From assembly GCA_017518255.1 (NCBI GenBank), contig JAFWVK010000106.1:1-64000 (forward strand): DNA of 64,000 nucleotides, given 5' to 3'. A program made the position numbers and the translations under genes. Positions 24,817 to 34,409 of this stretch are shown here, piece by piece; positions within the stretch are counted from its first letter, which is position 1, and every line of letters starts with the position of its first letter. This DNA comes from Oscillospiraceae bacterium (GTDB taxonomy: Bacteria > Bacillota > Clostridia > Oscillospirales > Ruminococcaceae). A model generated the notes under the pieces. It was not told the origin of the DNA. It did no database searches and saw nothing but the letters and a program-made list of their open reading frames with translations.

Positions 24817-24832
24817 TTGAACAGATGCTCAA
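24817..24832 (+). promoter_or_regulatory. Second ArsR-type operator, before the ATPase gene
   Basis: TTGAACAGATGCTCAA matches the first operator in its TTGA-N8-TCAA layout and in the TTGAACA half. No strong promoter hexamers were seen beside it, so the ATPase may depend on read-through or a weak promoter here. Confidence 0.5.
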
Positions 24833-24855
24833 TTATAAAACATTTGGAGGTCGCG

Positions 24856-27051
24856 ATGGAACTGATTTACAGGCTGAACGGGCTGGACTGCCCGAATTGC
24901 TCCGCAAAAATCGAACGGGAAGTCAACGGGCTGGATACCGTTTCGGCAGCCTCTGTCAATCTGATGCAGCAAACACTGACGTTACAGACCGACGTTCAGG
25001 ATGTGCCGTCGCTGAAGCGTGAGATTGAAAAAATCGTCCGGAAGCATGAGCCGGATGTTACGGTCGAGGATGGCAGCACAGAACATGCACATAAACACGA
25101 GCATAACCATGCGCATGAGCACGGGCACTGCCGCGACTGTGCGCATGAACACGGGCACGGACATTCACATGACAGCAGTGAAAACAGGATAATGCTGTTC
25201 CGGATTCTTGCCGGTGCGGTACTTTTCGCTGCCGGAATGCTGCTCTCTTTCGGAAAGGGAAACCTCTGCGAAACAGCATCGGATGTTCTGATGCTTGTCA
25301 CCTATGCACTGCTTGGCTGGGATGTCGTTCTGCACGCAATCCGGAATATCCTGCGCGGAAAAGTGTTCGATGAACATTTTCTGATGAGCGTGTCAACCGT
25401 CGGCGCGATTGCTTTGCGGGATTTCCCGGAAGCGGCGGCTGTGATGCTGCTTTATCAGACCGGCGAACTGTTTCAGTCCATGGCTGTGCAGCGTTCCAGA
25501 AAATCCGTTTCGGCACTGCTGGAAATTTGTCCGGATACAGCAAATCTGATTGATAACGGCGAAATCAGAACCGTTCCCTGCGAGAATGTTTCAGTAACCG
25601 ATGAAATTCTCGTAAAACCCGGAGAACGTATTCCGCTGGACGGAATCGTTGTATCCGGCGAATCCTTCCTCGATACGGCGGCACTGACCGGCGAATCTCT
25701 TCCGCGCAGTGTGAAGCCCGGCGACCCGGCACTTTCCGGCTGCATCAACCAGTCCGGAACACTCAGGCTGGAGGTCACAAAGCCGTTCAGCGAATCCACG
25801 GCATCCAGAATCGTCCGCATGGTAGAACATGCTTCCTCCCGAAAAGCACCCGCCGAAAACTTCATCACGACATTTGCACGGTACTATACGCCGGTTGTAG
25901 TCATTGCGGCACTGCTGCTCGCACTGATTCCGCCGCTTGCGTTCAGCGCTGCGTGGAGCATCTGGATTCGCAGAGCCTTCGTTTTCCTGATTGTCTCCTG
26001 CCCCTGTGCACTTGTTATCTCCATTCCCCTTACCTATTTCGGCGGCATCGGCGCAGCATCCCGCCAGGGCGTACTGATTAAAGGCAGCAATTATCTGGAA
26101 GCACTGAACCGCGTAACGGAAATTGTCTTTGATAAAACAGGCACACTGACAGAGGGTGTCTTCCATGTCAAAGAGCTGCTCCCGGCGGAAGGATTCACGG
26201 AAGCAGATCTTCTGGCGCTGGCTGCTGCCTGTGAGCAGGGTTCCAATCACCCGATCGCACAATCGGTCATGCAGGCATTCGGCGGACAGACGCCTGCGTT
26301 CTGTGAAGATCTCGATGAACTCCCCGGCTACGGCATCAAGGCAGTATCGGACGGCAACGAACTGCTCTGCGGAAATGCCAAACTGATGGAGCAGAACGGC
26401 ATCCCGATGACAGTGTGTGAAAAAGCCGGTACGAAAATTTATGCCGCGAAAAACGGAAAATTCGCAGGCTGCATTCTGATTGCAGATGCCTGCAAGAAAG
26501 ACAGCAAGGAAACAATCAGACTGCTCCGTAAAAACGGAATCAGAAAAATGACCATGCTGACCGGTGATGACCGCACAATTGCGGAATCTGTTGCTTCGGA
26601 ACTTTCACTGGACGGCTTCCGTGCCGAACTGCTGCCCGACCAGAAACTCAGTGAACTGGAACAAATGCTGAGAAAAATTCCGTCGGGAGAAAAGCTCGCA
26701 TTTGTCGGCGACGGCATCAATGATGCACCGGTGCTTGCACGTGCGGATCTCGGTATTGCAATGGGTGCGCTCGGTGCCGATGCAGCGATTGAGGCAGCCG
26801 ATGTCGTGCTGATGACCGATGAACCGTCCGGTCTTCTCGCCGCCCTGAAAACCGCCGCAAAAACACGCAGAATTGTCACAGAAAACCTGATTTTTGCGCT
26901 CAGTGTCAAGCTGCTTCTGCTCGTCCTCGGCGCAATCGGCGCAGCAGAAATGTGGGCAGCAGTGTTCGGAGATGTCGGCGTTGCGATTCTTGCCGTACTG
27001 AATGCCATGCGAATGCTGAGAACGCGCACGATTCCCGAACAACATAACTGA
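24856..27051 (+). CDS. cadA: P1B-type Zn/Cd/Co-exporting ATPase
   Basis: A 731-residue metal efflux pump of the CadA/ZntA group. A heavy-metal-associated domain (1-70) has GLDCPNCSAK (Cys12, Cys15). A His-rich linker (about 76-110, HAHKHEHNHAHEHGH) follows, then the membrane domain with the transport motif CPC (382-384), the phosphorylated Asp426 in DKTGT, the ATP-binding SNHPIA, and GDGINDAP. The CPC plus His-rich linker fits export of divalent zinc, cadmium or cobalt rather than copper. Start at 24856, five bases after GGAGG; a longer frame from 24814 would cover the operator. Confidence 0.92.
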   Translation: MELIYRLNGLDCPNCSAKIEREVNGLDTVSAASVNLMQQTLTLQTDVQDVPSLKREIEKIVRKHEPDVTVEDGSTEHAHKHEHNHAHEHGHCRDCAHEHGHGHSHDSSENRIMLFRILAGAVLFAAGMLLSFGKGNLCETASDVLMLVTYALLGWDVVLHAIRNILRGKVFDEHFLMSVSTVGAIALRDFPEAAAVMLLYQTGELFQSMAVQRSRKSVSALLEICPDTANLIDNGEIRTVPCENVSVTDEILVKPGERIPLDGIVVSGESFLDTAALTGESLPRSVKPGDPALSGCINQSGTLRLEVTKPFSESTASRIVRMVEHASSRKAPAENFITTFARYYTPVVVIAALLLALIPPLAFSAAWSIWIRRAFVFLIVSCPCALVISIPLTYFGGIGAASRQGVLIKGSNYLEALNRVTEIVFDKTGTLTEGVFHVKELLPAEGFTEADLLALAAACEQGSNHPIAQSVMQAFGGQTPAFCEDLDELPGYGIKAVSDGNELLCGNAKLMEQNGIPMTVCEKAGTKIYAAKNGKFAGCILIADACKKDSKETIRLLRKNGIRKMTMLTGDDRTIAESVASELSLDGFRAELLPDQKLSELEQMLRKIPSGEKLAFVGDGINDAPVLARADLGIAMGALGADAAIEAADVVLMTDEPSGLLAALKTAAKTRRIVTENLIFALSVKLLLLVLGAIGAAEMWAAVFGDVGVAILAVLNAMRMLRTRTIPEQHN

Positions 27052-27079
27052 CAATAAAATCCGCTGATATGCAAAGCAA

Positions 27080-27103
27080 GCCCCCGGTATGAATACCGGG
27101 GGC
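27080..27103. terminator. Shared terminator hairpin, ATPase and cysK
   Basis: GCCCCCGGTAT (27080-27090) and ATACCGGGGGC (27093-27103), a perfect 11-bp stem between convergent genes. T-runs on either side are short. Confidence 0.7.
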
Positions 27104-27136
27104 TCAGCTAATAAATAAAGCGTACAATCACCCTGT

Positions 27137-28066
27137 TTATTCAGCAAACAACGGTGTTGAGAAATAGCGTTCCGCCGTATCGGGCAGAATCGTGACAACG
27201 GTTTTTCCCTCACCGAGTTTTTCCGCTAACTTTAAGGCTGCCGCTACATTTGTTCCGCTGGAAATACCGCACATGATACCTTCCGCAGATGCCAGCAGCT
27301 TCGCGGTCTTGATCGCATCCTCATCCGTAACAATGTGAATGTGATCGTAAATATGCTGATTCAGAATCGGCGGAATCACGCCGTCGCCGATTCCCATTTG
27401 CAAATGGGTCCCGATCGTTCCGCCCGCAAGTATTGCGGCATGTTCCGGCTCAACCGCCCAGATTTCCATTTCCGGATATTGCGATTTGAGAGTTTCACCG
27501 ATTCCCGTAATCGTGCCGCCTGTTCCGATGCCCGAACAGAACCCGTCGATTCTGCATGCAGTCTGCTCCAGAATTTCAAGCGCTGTGTAATATTTATGCG
27601 CATAGATGTTATTGACATTCTCAAACTGCTGCGGAACAAAGACACGAGGATCTTTTTTTGCCATATCCAGCGCAGTATTCAGACAGGTCTGAATACATTT
27701 GCCGATGTCTCCGTCATCATGAATCAGAATGACTTCTGCGCCGTAATGACGGACAAGTTTGCGGCGCTCCTCGCTGACCGAATCGGGCATAATGATAATT
27801 GTTTTGTATCCGCGGACTGCGCCGACAAGTGCCAGCCCGATTCCCTGATTGCCGCTGGTCGGCTCAACAATAATCGTATCCGGACGTATCCGGTTTTCTT
27901 TTTCCGCCTGACGGATCATATTATATGCCGTGCGGGTTTTGACGGAACCGCCGGCGTTCAGTCCCTCAAACTTCACGAGGATCTCTGCATTGCCCGGTTT
28001 GTTCATCCGATTCAGCCGTATCATCGGAGTGTGTCCGATTGCATCAAGAATTGAATTACAAATCAT
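27137..28066 (-). CDS. cysK: Cysteine synthase family PLP enzyme
   Basis: A 309-residue enzyme of the O-acetylserine sulfhydrylase fold, which makes cysteine from O-acetylserine and sulfide. The PLP-Lys motif is GGSVKTRTAYNMI (usual GGSVKDR), the substrate loop PTSGNQGIG (usual SGNTG), and the phosphate cradle GTGGTITG. These substitutions mark a subgroup whose substrate could differ (O-phosphoserine or another beta-substituted serine). Start taken at ATG 28066, eight bases after GGAG; 28084 is an in-frame alternative with no ribosome site. The promoter is borne on the repeat array upstream. Confidence 0.85.
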   Translation of the reverse strand: MICNSILDAIGHTPMIRLNRMNKPGNAEILVKFEGLNAGGSVKTRTAYNMIRQAEKENRIRPDTIIVEPTSGNQGIGLALVGAVRGYKTIIIMPDSVSEERRKLVRHYGAEVILIHDDGDIGKCIQTCLNTALDMAKKDPRVFVPQQFENVNNIYAHKYYTALEILEQTACRIDGFCSGIGTGGTITGIGETLKSQYPEMEIWAVEPEHAAILAGGTIGTHLQMGIGDGVIPPILNQHIYDHIHIVTDEDAIKTAKLLASAEGIMCGISSGTNVAAALKLAEKLGEGKTVVTILPDTAERYFSTPLFAE

Positions 28067-28100
28067 AATATATGCTCCATTCATCTAGTGATCGCATTCT

Positions 28101-28129
28101 ATTATAACATATTATACAGGATAATTCAA
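28101..28129 (-). promoter_or_regulatory. Promoter of cysK (repeat-borne)
   Basis: TTGAAT (28124-28129), 17 bases, TATAAT (28101-28106), extended -10 TGT, minus strand. Further copies lie 95 bases (-10 TATAAC, 28196-28201) and 190 bases upstream; in the third the -35 is TTGCGT. Confidence 0.75.
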
Positions 28130-28325
28130 TGGATAATGTAAAAAAGATTTCATCGGGAATCATATGGGGACTGTCTCGGAGCCGGGCACTGCCCGGTTAT
28201 AACATATTATACAGGACAATTCAATGGATAATGTAAAAAAGATTTCATCGGGAATCATATGGCGCCTGTCTCGGAGCCGGGTACTGCCCGGTTATAACAT
28301 ATTATATTGCAAAACGCAAGGGATG
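28104..28325 (-). repeat. Tandem 95-bp promoter repeat, two full and one partial copy (type A)
   Basis: Units start at 28104, 28199 and 28294 (period 95). The first two are almost identical and include CATCGGGAATCATATGG and the palindrome CCGGGCACTGCCCGG (GTACTG in copy 2). The third keeps only the promoter part and switches to a TTGCGT -35, as in type B. Between the array and the next gene, 28326-28405 holds nothing recognisable. Confidence 0.88.
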
Positions 28326-28405
28326 TGCGTAAAAGGGAGTGGCAAAACGGGAATTTTACAGAGGTATCCGCTTCGCGGATGCTATTTTGGAATGGGGTTC
28401 TCTAT

Positions 28406-28442
28406 CCTAAAGAAGCCGCCCCTCTTTGAACAGAGGAGCGGC
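28406..28442 (-). terminator. Terminator of the lon operon
   Basis: GCCGCCCCTCT (28415-28425) pairs with AGAGGAGCGGC (28432-28442); on the minus strand TTCTTT follows. It lies 28 bases after the stop of the membrane protein gene. Confidence 0.7.
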
Positions 28443-28469
28443 ATACAACCGTATAATCAAAAATCACTG

Positions 28470-29177
28470 TCAGACCGGCGGCATGATTTTGTGCGTAGCC
28501 AGATACAGTCTGGTTTCGGGGCTGTCTCCGATTGCGCACTGCGGCGCATAGGGCTGAATCATTCTGCATACATAGTCAACCTGTGCGCTTTTACCCTTAA
28601 AGAGGTAATCGACCTGATCGCCATAGCAGGTATATGCGGAGAGAAAGAGCCCGGCAGGCTTATTGCCGTAAATTGCGATTGAAAACAGCACGCCGAGAAA
28701 AAGTGTTGCTGCAATCTGTCCCCTGCGATCCTCCTTGCATGCCAGCAGCAGATGGGTGTTCGGAATAAAAGTTGTAAAGTCATTCGGTTTCATGATGAAA
28801 GTCGGTGTCAGCATAAAATATTTATTTGAGAACACGACCTGTCCGTATGCCGCATTGACCGCTGCTGCAACGCCCTGCGGTCCGCCGTACCGCCTGAACA
28901 CTGTATGCTGATCGGATTTGCTTTCCCTCCGGCGTGCGACAAGCGCTGCAATCATCACACAAAACACGATGATTCCGAATAACACCGAAAAACAGATGCA
29001 CATGACAGCAGCACTGTCGGAATCCATTCCGGAGAAAAGGCCCGCAAGAATAATGCACAGATTCAGGCTCAGCAGCACGATCATCCAGATCAGACAGGCA
29101 TTCGTCTTTTTCGCAAAGAAATGCGTGACATTTTCAAGAACATCTGCGCCGGAAAGCGGCTGAGATACATCCTGCAT
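28470..29177 (-). CDS. Membrane protein of unknown function downstream of lon
   Basis: A 235-residue protein with two adjacent helices near the N-terminus (about 30-52 and 60-82, NACLIWMIVLLSLNLCIILAGL and VMCICFSVLFGIIVFCVMIA), a soluble segment (PTFIMKPNDFTTFIPNTHL) and a third helix around IAATLFLGVLFSIAIYG. No family recognised. Start at 29177 behind GAGGTG. It lies 43 bases after lon on the same strand and before a terminator, so it is probably the second gene of the lon transcript. Confidence 0.75.
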   Translation of the reverse strand: MQDVSQPLSGADVLENVTHFFAKKTNACLIWMIVLLSLNLCIILAGLFSGMDSDSAAVMCICFSVLFGIIVFCVMIAALVARRRESKSDQHTVFRRYGGPQGVAAAVNAAYGQVVFSNKYFMLTPTFIMKPNDFTTFIPNTHLLLACKEDRRGQIAATLFLGVLFSIAIYGNKPAGLFLSAYTCYGDQVDYLFKGKSAQVDYVCRMIQPYAPQCAIGDSPETRLYLATHKIMPPV

Positions 29178-29220
29178 GGAAAACACCTCTTTCGGAGCAG
29201 ATCCGGAGCAGGAGACTGCC

Positions 29221-31683
29221 TCAGGAAATGCTCAGATTATTTCTGTGAGATTTCGGGGACGGCATCGGGGAAAGCATTTTTGCTTCTTCGGGCAGCAGCG
29301 GCTCCAGCCTGTTATCATATTCCGGCGGAGCGAGTGCCGTATCGAGCACTGTTTCGACTGTCTCACAGGGGATAAAGTGAATGGCTTCCCGAACCGTTTC
29401 GTCAAGTTCGGTGAGTTCCGGCTCGTTTGCAGCGGGGATCAGCACGGTTTTGATGCCGTTTTTATAAGCAGCCATTGATTTTTCAATCAGTCCGCCGATC
29501 GGCAGGACTTTGCCGTGCAAAGTGATTTCACCTGTCATGGCGAGATTGTGCTTGACCGGAATGCCGCTCATCGCGGAAACAAGCGCCGTCAGCATCGTAA
29601 CGCCCGCGCTCGGACCGTCCTTCGGGACAGCACCCTCCGGCGCATGGATATGAATATCCTTGGAATGGAACAGCTCCGGATTGATATTGTATTTTTTCGC
29701 AACGGAACGGGTATAAGAAACTGCAATTTTCGCGCTTTCCTTCATGACCTCTCCGAGCGAACCGGTAACCTGAATTTCGCCTTTGCCTTCCATTGTCAGC
29801 ACTTCCAGCGGCATCAGAACACCGCCGATGCTTGTCCATGCAAGCCCGTTGACCAGTCCGACGGTATCGGTTTTCGAGAAATAGTCTCCGAGATACTTGT
29901 GCGGGCCGAGCGCTGCCTCAACAGTTTCCGGTGTATATACGACCTTTTTTACATTCTTAGTCAGCAGTGCTTTTGCGCATTTTCTGCAAAGCGAAGCGAT
30001 ATTCCGCTCCAGTGTACGGACGCCGGCTTCTTTGCCGTAGCAGTCAATCAGGTCATAAATTGCCGCATCTGTAATCCGCATTTGCGCAGCCTTCAGGCCG
30101 TTTGCCTTTATCTGTTTTCTGATCAGATGCTCTTTTGCAATATGGAATTTTTCCTCGCGCGTATAGGAATTGACCTCAATAACATCCATACGGTCATAGA
30201 GCGGCGCAGGGATGGCAGAGGGATCATTTGCCGTCGTGAGGAACATTACCTGCGAAAGATCGAACGGTACCTCGATATAGTGGTCGCGGAAAGCATGATT
30301 CTGGGCACTGTCAAGAACTTCGAGCAGAGCCGCGGCGGGATCGCCTTTGAAATCGCCGGAAAGCTTATCTATTTCATCAAGCAGTACCAGCGGATTCATG
30401 CTCCTTGCATTTTTAATCGCTTCAATCACTCTGCCGGGCATTGCGCCGACATAGGTTTTTCTGTGTCCGCGGATTTCCGCTTCGTCGCGCACGCCGCCGA
30501 GCGAAACGCGGACATAGTTTCTGCCGAGTGCTTTCGCAACTGACTGTGCAATCGAGGTTTTGCCGACACCGGGAGGGCCTACGAGACAGATAATCTGACC
30601 GGTCAGCTTCGGCTGAATGGCATGAACACTCATTGCTTCGAGTACGCGCTCCTTGACACGCTTCAGCCCGTAGTGTTCCTTGTTCAGCAGCGCCTCCGCC
30701 TTATTGATATCAAGCTTCTCTTTTGAATAGGTTCCCCACGGAAGTCCCAGCACGGTTTCGAGATAGTTGGCAATTACATATGCCTCCTGTGAGCCGGAGG
30801 GCAGTTTCGTGAGCTGGTTCGCCTCTCTGCGAAGCTTTTCCTTGACCTCATCGGAAGCGGCGAGTTTTTCGATCTGTTTCAGGAACTTCTGAGCATCGCT
30901 GCCCTCGCCGTCACCCAGTTCTTCGGAGATTGCTCTCTGCTGCTCGCGCAGATACATCTCCCGCTGTCCCTGGTCGATGCGGGACTGTACGCTGTTTTGC
31001 AGTTCTGTCTCGATTTTCAGCACTTCGTTCTCACGGACGAGCACTGCATAAAGCATCGTCAGTCTCAGGAACAGACTGCTCTCTTCGAGCATGAGCTGTC
31101 TGTCATGATAATCAAATTCAAAGTTAGACCAGATTCCCTCAAAGAGCATCTGCGGATTTTCCTCAGAGAGAACCATTTCCGCAAATTCGCGCGGCATTCT
31201 GTGAGAAAGCCGGCAATAGGACGCAAAGGAATCCTTGACGGAATTGACAATTGCCTGCATCTCCGTCGGGGTGGATTTGGTGCGGCTGTAAGTCGGCAGC
31301 GGTTTATATTCCGCCTGCCAGCAGCCGTCCTCCTCCGGAACCACAAGCTTGGTGATTTTTGCGCGGGCAATGCCCTCGACCAGCACTCTTGTGCCTTCTC
31401 TTGCACGCATGACCTGCCGGATTTCACAGATGACACCGACGCGGAAGAGATCGCGCGCCTTCGGCTGCAAAATGCTCTGATCGCGCTGTGCGACGAGCAG
31501 AATGCGTCTGTCACCGTTCACGGCGGCATCGACGGCAGCTTTGGATTCGCTTCTGCCGACCTCGAAATCAATGACCATATGCGGAAACGCAACCAGTCCG
31601 CGCAATGCGACGAGCGGCATCAGAGCTGCGTCGGCATGATCCTCCTGCACGGTATCCGGAGTCTGTTGTTCTTTCTCCTGCAT
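29221..31683 (-). CDS. lon: ATP-dependent protease Lon
   Basis: An 820-residue AAA+ protease that degrades damaged and regulatory proteins in the cytoplasm. The N-terminal substrate domain begins [20 protein letters not shown]. The ATPase domain has [15 protein letters not shown] and LLDEIDKL. The protease domain carries the catalytic Ser692 in [11 protein letters not shown] and Lys735 in [10 protein letters not shown], the normal spacing of 43. Length and order fit LonA. AGGAAAAATAC precedes the ATG. Own promoter at 31768-31796. Confidence 0.96.
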   Translation of the reverse strand: MQEKEQQTPDTVQEDHADAALMPLVALRGLVAFPHMVIDFEVGRSESKAAVDAAVNGDRRILLVAQRDQSILQPKARDLFRVGVICEIRQVMRAREGTRVLVEGIARAKITKLVVPEEDGCWQAEYKPLPTYSRTKSTPTEMQAIVNSVKDSFASYCRLSHRMPREFAEMVLSEENPQMLFEGIWSNFEFDYHDRQLMLEESSLFLRLTMLYAVLVRENEVLKIETELQNSVQSRIDQGQREMYLREQQRAISEELGDGEGSDAQKFLKQIEKLAASDEVKEKLRREANQLTKLPSGSQEAYVIANYLETVLGLPWGTYSKEKLDINKAEALLNKEHYGLKRVKERVLEAMSVHAIQPKLTGQIICLVGPPGVGKTSIAQSVAKALGRNYVRVSLGGVRDEAEIRGHRKTYVGAMPGRVIEAIKNARSMNPLVLLDEIDKLSGDFKGDPAAALLEVLDSAQNHAFRDHYIEVPFDLSQVMFLTTANDPSAIPAPLYDRMDVIEVNSYTREEKFHIAKEHLIRKQIKANGLKAAQMRITDAAIYDLIDCYGKEAGVRTLERNIASLCRKCAKALLTKNVKKVVYTPETVEAALGPHKYLGDYFSKTDTVGLVNGLAWTSIGGVLMPLEVLTMEGKGEIQVTGSLGEVMKESAKIAVSYTRSVAKKYNINPELFHSKDIHIHAPEGAVPKDGPSAGVTMLTALVSAMSGIPVKHNLAMTGEITLHGKVLPIGGLIEKSMAAYKNGIKTVLIPAANEPELTELDETVREAIHFIPCETVETVLDTALAPPEYDNRLEPLLPEEAKMLSPMPSPKSHRNNLSIS

Positions 31684-31767
31684 GTATTTTTCCTATCTGC
31701 CCTGCGCGGCGGCTGTGCCGATCCGGACCCGTGCGCAGCCGGGAACCGGAAAATACCCGTTGATATT

Positions 31768-31796
31768 ATTATAATGGATTATCTGAAAAAAAGCAA
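31768..31796 (-). promoter_or_regulatory. Promoter of lon
   Basis: TTGCTT (31791-31796), 17 bases, TATAAT (31768-31773), minus strand. It lacks the TGN extended -10 found at most other promoters here. No CtsR or CIRCE site was recognised. Confidence 0.65.
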
Positions 31797-31863
31797 GCGG
31801 TAAAATCAGTCAGAGCCTGACGGATTCATTTCCCGTTCTGCCGGGAAACACAGAGAGGTGAGG

Positions 31864-31896
31864 GAATCTCCCGCAGATAAAATCCGCAGGAGATTC
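31864..31896 (-). terminator. Hairpin after clpX
   Basis: GAATCTCC (31864-31871) pairs with GGAGATTC (31889-31896), with additional inner pairing of CGCAGA with TCCGCA. There is no T-run, so it may be an mRNA-stabilising stem. Confidence 0.45.
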
Positions 31897-31910
31897 GTAA
31901 TCAGAATCAG

Positions 31911-33176
31911 TTATGCCGTTTCCGGCAGTTTGGTTTCATCCTTGCAGAGCTGCGGCGGCTTTCCGTCTCTCACGCATTCCGCGGTAATGAGCACCCGCTT
32001 GATATCCTCCTGTGAAGGAACCTCAAACATCGTCTGCATCAGGATACCTTCGAGAATGGCACGCAGGCCGCGTGCTCCGGTTTTCTGTTCAATGGCGCGC
32101 TTTGCAATCTCGGCAAGTGCATCATGCTCCGCCTCCAGCTCAATCTGATCGTAGCGGAAGAGTTTTTTGTATTGCTTCAGCAGCGCGTTTTTCGGTTCGG
32201 TGAGAATACGAATCAGCGAATCCTCGTCCATTTCGTCAAGTGCGGTGATAATCGGCAGTCTGCCGACAAGCTCCGGAACAAGTCCGAATTTTACCAGATC
32301 CTGCGGAATAACCTTCCGGAAGATATTGGCAGTTTTCTCTGTTTTGGAGAGCACCGGCGCACCGAATCCGAGCGCAGAAGACTGCGTGCGGCTGATGATA
32401 TGCTTTTCGAGTCCGTCGAAGGCACCGCCGCAGATAAACAGAATATTTTTTGTGTTGATGTGAATGAACTCCTGATTCGGGTGTTTTCTGCCGCCCTGCG
32501 GCGGGACATTGGAGACCGTGCCCTCAATGATTTTGAGAAGAGACTGCTGCACGCCTTCTCCGCTGACATCCCTTGTCAGGGAAACATTCTCTGATTTTCT
32601 CGCAATTTTGTCAATTTCGTCGATGTAAATGATTCCGCGCTCCGCGGCTTCGACATCGAAATTCGCAGCCTGAATCAGTCTGAGCAGAACATTCTCGACA
32701 TCGTCACCGACATAGCCTGCCTCGGTGATGGTTGTGGCATCGGCAATGGCAAACGGAACGTCGAGTATCTTGGCGAGCGTCTGTGCAAGGTAGGTCTTGC
32801 CGACACCGGTCGGTCCGAGCAGCAGCACATTACTCTTTTGCAGCTCGACATCATCGCCGTCATCCTGACTGAGGATGCGCTTGTAGTGGTTATAGACGGA
32901 AACAGAGAGAGAAACCTTTGCCTGCTCCTGTCCGATGACATATTCATCGAGCACTTTTTTGATCTCGGCAGGCTTTAGGAGATTGATTTTCTTCTGACTG
33001 GATTTCTTTCTGCTGCTTTTCTGCTGCGGCTTCAGATCGAGATCGCCGTAAAGCAGCTCATAGCAGTATGTGACACATTCGTCACAGATATTGTTGTTTC
33101 CGGCGGAGAAGATGCTCTGCACCTTATCCTCCGGCTTTCCGCAAAAATTACAGACTCGCATTCCTTTATCCGGCAT
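31911..33176 (-). CDS. clpX: ClpX, ATP-dependent unfoldase of the Clp protease
   Basis: A 421-residue AAA+ unfoldase that feeds proteins to ClpP. The N-terminal zinc-binding domain has [12 protein letters not shown] and CDECVTYC. Then [13 protein letters not shown], Walker [29 protein letters not shown] and the ClpP-contacting loop (GFGAPV region) follow. GGAG precedes ATG 33176. It forms part of the tig-clpP-(membrane protein)-clpX run. Confidence 0.96.
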   Translation of the reverse strand: MPDKGMRVCNFCGKPEDKVQSIFSAGNNNICDECVTYCYELLYGDLDLKPQQKSSRKKSSQKKINLLKPAEIKKVLDEYVIGQEQAKVSLSVSVYNHYKRILSQDDGDDVELQKSNVLLLGPTGVGKTYLAQTLAKILDVPFAIADATTITEAGYVGDDVENVLLRLIQAANFDVEAAERGIIYIDEIDKIARKSENVSLTRDVSGEGVQQSLLKIIEGTVSNVPPQGGRKHPNQEFIHINTKNILFICGGAFDGLEKHIISRTQSSALGFGAPVLSKTEKTANIFRKVIPQDLVKFGLVPELVGRLPIITALDEMDEDSLIRILTEPKNALLKQYKKLFRYDQIELEAEHDALAEIAKRAIEQKTGARGLRAILEGILMQTMFEVPSQEDIKRVLITAECVRDGKPPQLCKDETKLPETA

Positions 33177-33201
33177 ACATTATCTCCTTTTCTCCTCTGC
33201 T

Positions 33202-33633
33202 TCATCTGTCGGATGATTTGTCATACCCGAGCATCACATCGAATTCGCGCAGCTTTTTCTCGATTCTCCTCATGCCGAAACAACCCGGAGCATAGCATCC
33301 TGCCAGACAGCTGGTCGTAATGACAATCATTACGGCGAGTTCGTCCATCTTTCCGATCTTCGCAAATGTTGTAAGCACCACGCCTGTGAGCAGGATCAGG
33401 ACGGTTTTTATGCGTGCCGCTCTCCTTGCTGCTTTCAGTCTTTTGGTTCTCTCTGCTCTCATTCGCGCCAGTTTTTCTTCAGCGGTCAGGACTGCTTTTT
33501 CATCTTTCTGCTCCGATTGCTCCGCCGGCTCCGGAAGGCTGCTCCTGTCAGACAGATCTTTCAGAATATCCGCATAGAGTATTTCTCTTTCCGCGGAGCT
33601 GTCTGCAAAAACATTTGAGCCCTGATTCTTCAC
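33202..33633 (-). CDS. Small membrane protein between clpP and clpX
   Basis: A 143-residue protein of unknown function. A charged, helical N-terminal half (EEKLARMRAERTKRLKAARR, probably coiled coil) precedes two adjacent hydrophobic stretches (TVLILLTGVVLTTFAKIG and LAVMIVITTSCLAGCYAPG) and a basic end. GTG 33633 is the only start between the preceding stop and the coding part, with GAGGA 14 bases upstream. The position inside the tig-clpP-clpX run is unusual; most genomes have these genes adjacent. Confidence 0.7.
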   Translation of the reverse strand: MKNQGSNVFADSSAEREILYADILKDLSDRSSLPEPAEQSEQKDEKAVLTAEEKLARMRAERTKRLKAARRAARIKTVLILLTGVVLTTFAKIGKMDELAVMIVITTSCLAGCYAPGCFGMRRIEKKLREFDVMLGYDKSSDR

Positions 33634-33682
33634 AGACTTGTTTTTTCCTCATCCATGCTGCCACCTCAGCGGCTGACAATCA

Positions 33683-34288
33683 TCATCTCTTGGCAACAAC
33701 CTTGTCGATCAGTCCGTATTTCAGTGCTTCCTCAGCGGTCATGAAGTAATCGCGCTCGACGTCGCGTTCAATTTCCTCAAGAGCCTTTCCGGTATTCTCG
33801 GAGAGAATACGGTTCAGATTTCCCTTGGTGCGGAGCAGATTGTCCGTGCGGATTTTGATATCCGTTGCCTGACCGGAAAGGCCGCCGCCCATAATCAGCG
33901 GCTGATGAATCATAATTTCGCTGTTGGGGAGCGCCATGCGCTTACCCTTTGCGCCGGAAGAGAGCAGCAGTGCGCCCATTGAGGCGGCAAGACCGATGCA
34001 GATGGTTGCGACATCGCATTTGATATACTGCATGGTGTCATAGATCGCCATACCCGCGGTGACAGAACCGCCGGGGCTGTTGATATAAAGGGAAATATCC
34101 TTTTCGGGATCCTGGCTCTCAAGGAAAAGGAGCTGTGCAACGACAAGGCTTGCCGTCACATCGTTGACATCCTCCGAAAGCATGATAATGCGGTCGTTGA
34201 GCAGTCTGGAATAGATATCGTAGGCACGCTCGCCGCGGTTGGTCTGTTCGATAACAGTCGGGACAAGGCTCATGTTCATATTCATCAT
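33683..34288 (-). CDS. clpP: ClpP, proteolytic subunit of the Clp protease
   Basis: A 201-residue serine protease subunit forming the 14-mer chamber used by Clp[21 protein letters not shown], the nucleophile Ser103 in GLAASMGA, and His128 in MIHQPL are in place. Start at ATG 34288 behind AAAGGA (ten-base spacing); a longer frame begins upstream without a site. Located 121 bases after tig. Confidence 0.96.
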   Translation of the reverse strand: MMNMNMSLVPTVIEQTNRGERAYDIYSRLLNDRIIMLSEDVNDVTASLVVAQLLFLESQDPEKDISLYINSPGGSVTAGMAIYDTMQYIKCDVATICIGLAASMGALLLSSGAKGKRMALPNSEIMIHQPLIMGGGLSGQATDIKIRTDNLLRTKGNLNRILSENTGKALEEIERDVERDYFMTAEEALKYGLIDKVVAKR

Positions 34289-34409
34289 ACGGGTATCGTC
34301 CTTTCTTCGGCATAATCTGCGGATTTTCGACAAATATCCTTATAAAGCAATGTTCCGGCTCTATGCCCTGCATGCACGGCATACAGGGCATCAAGCCGGG
34401 GTATCAGAC

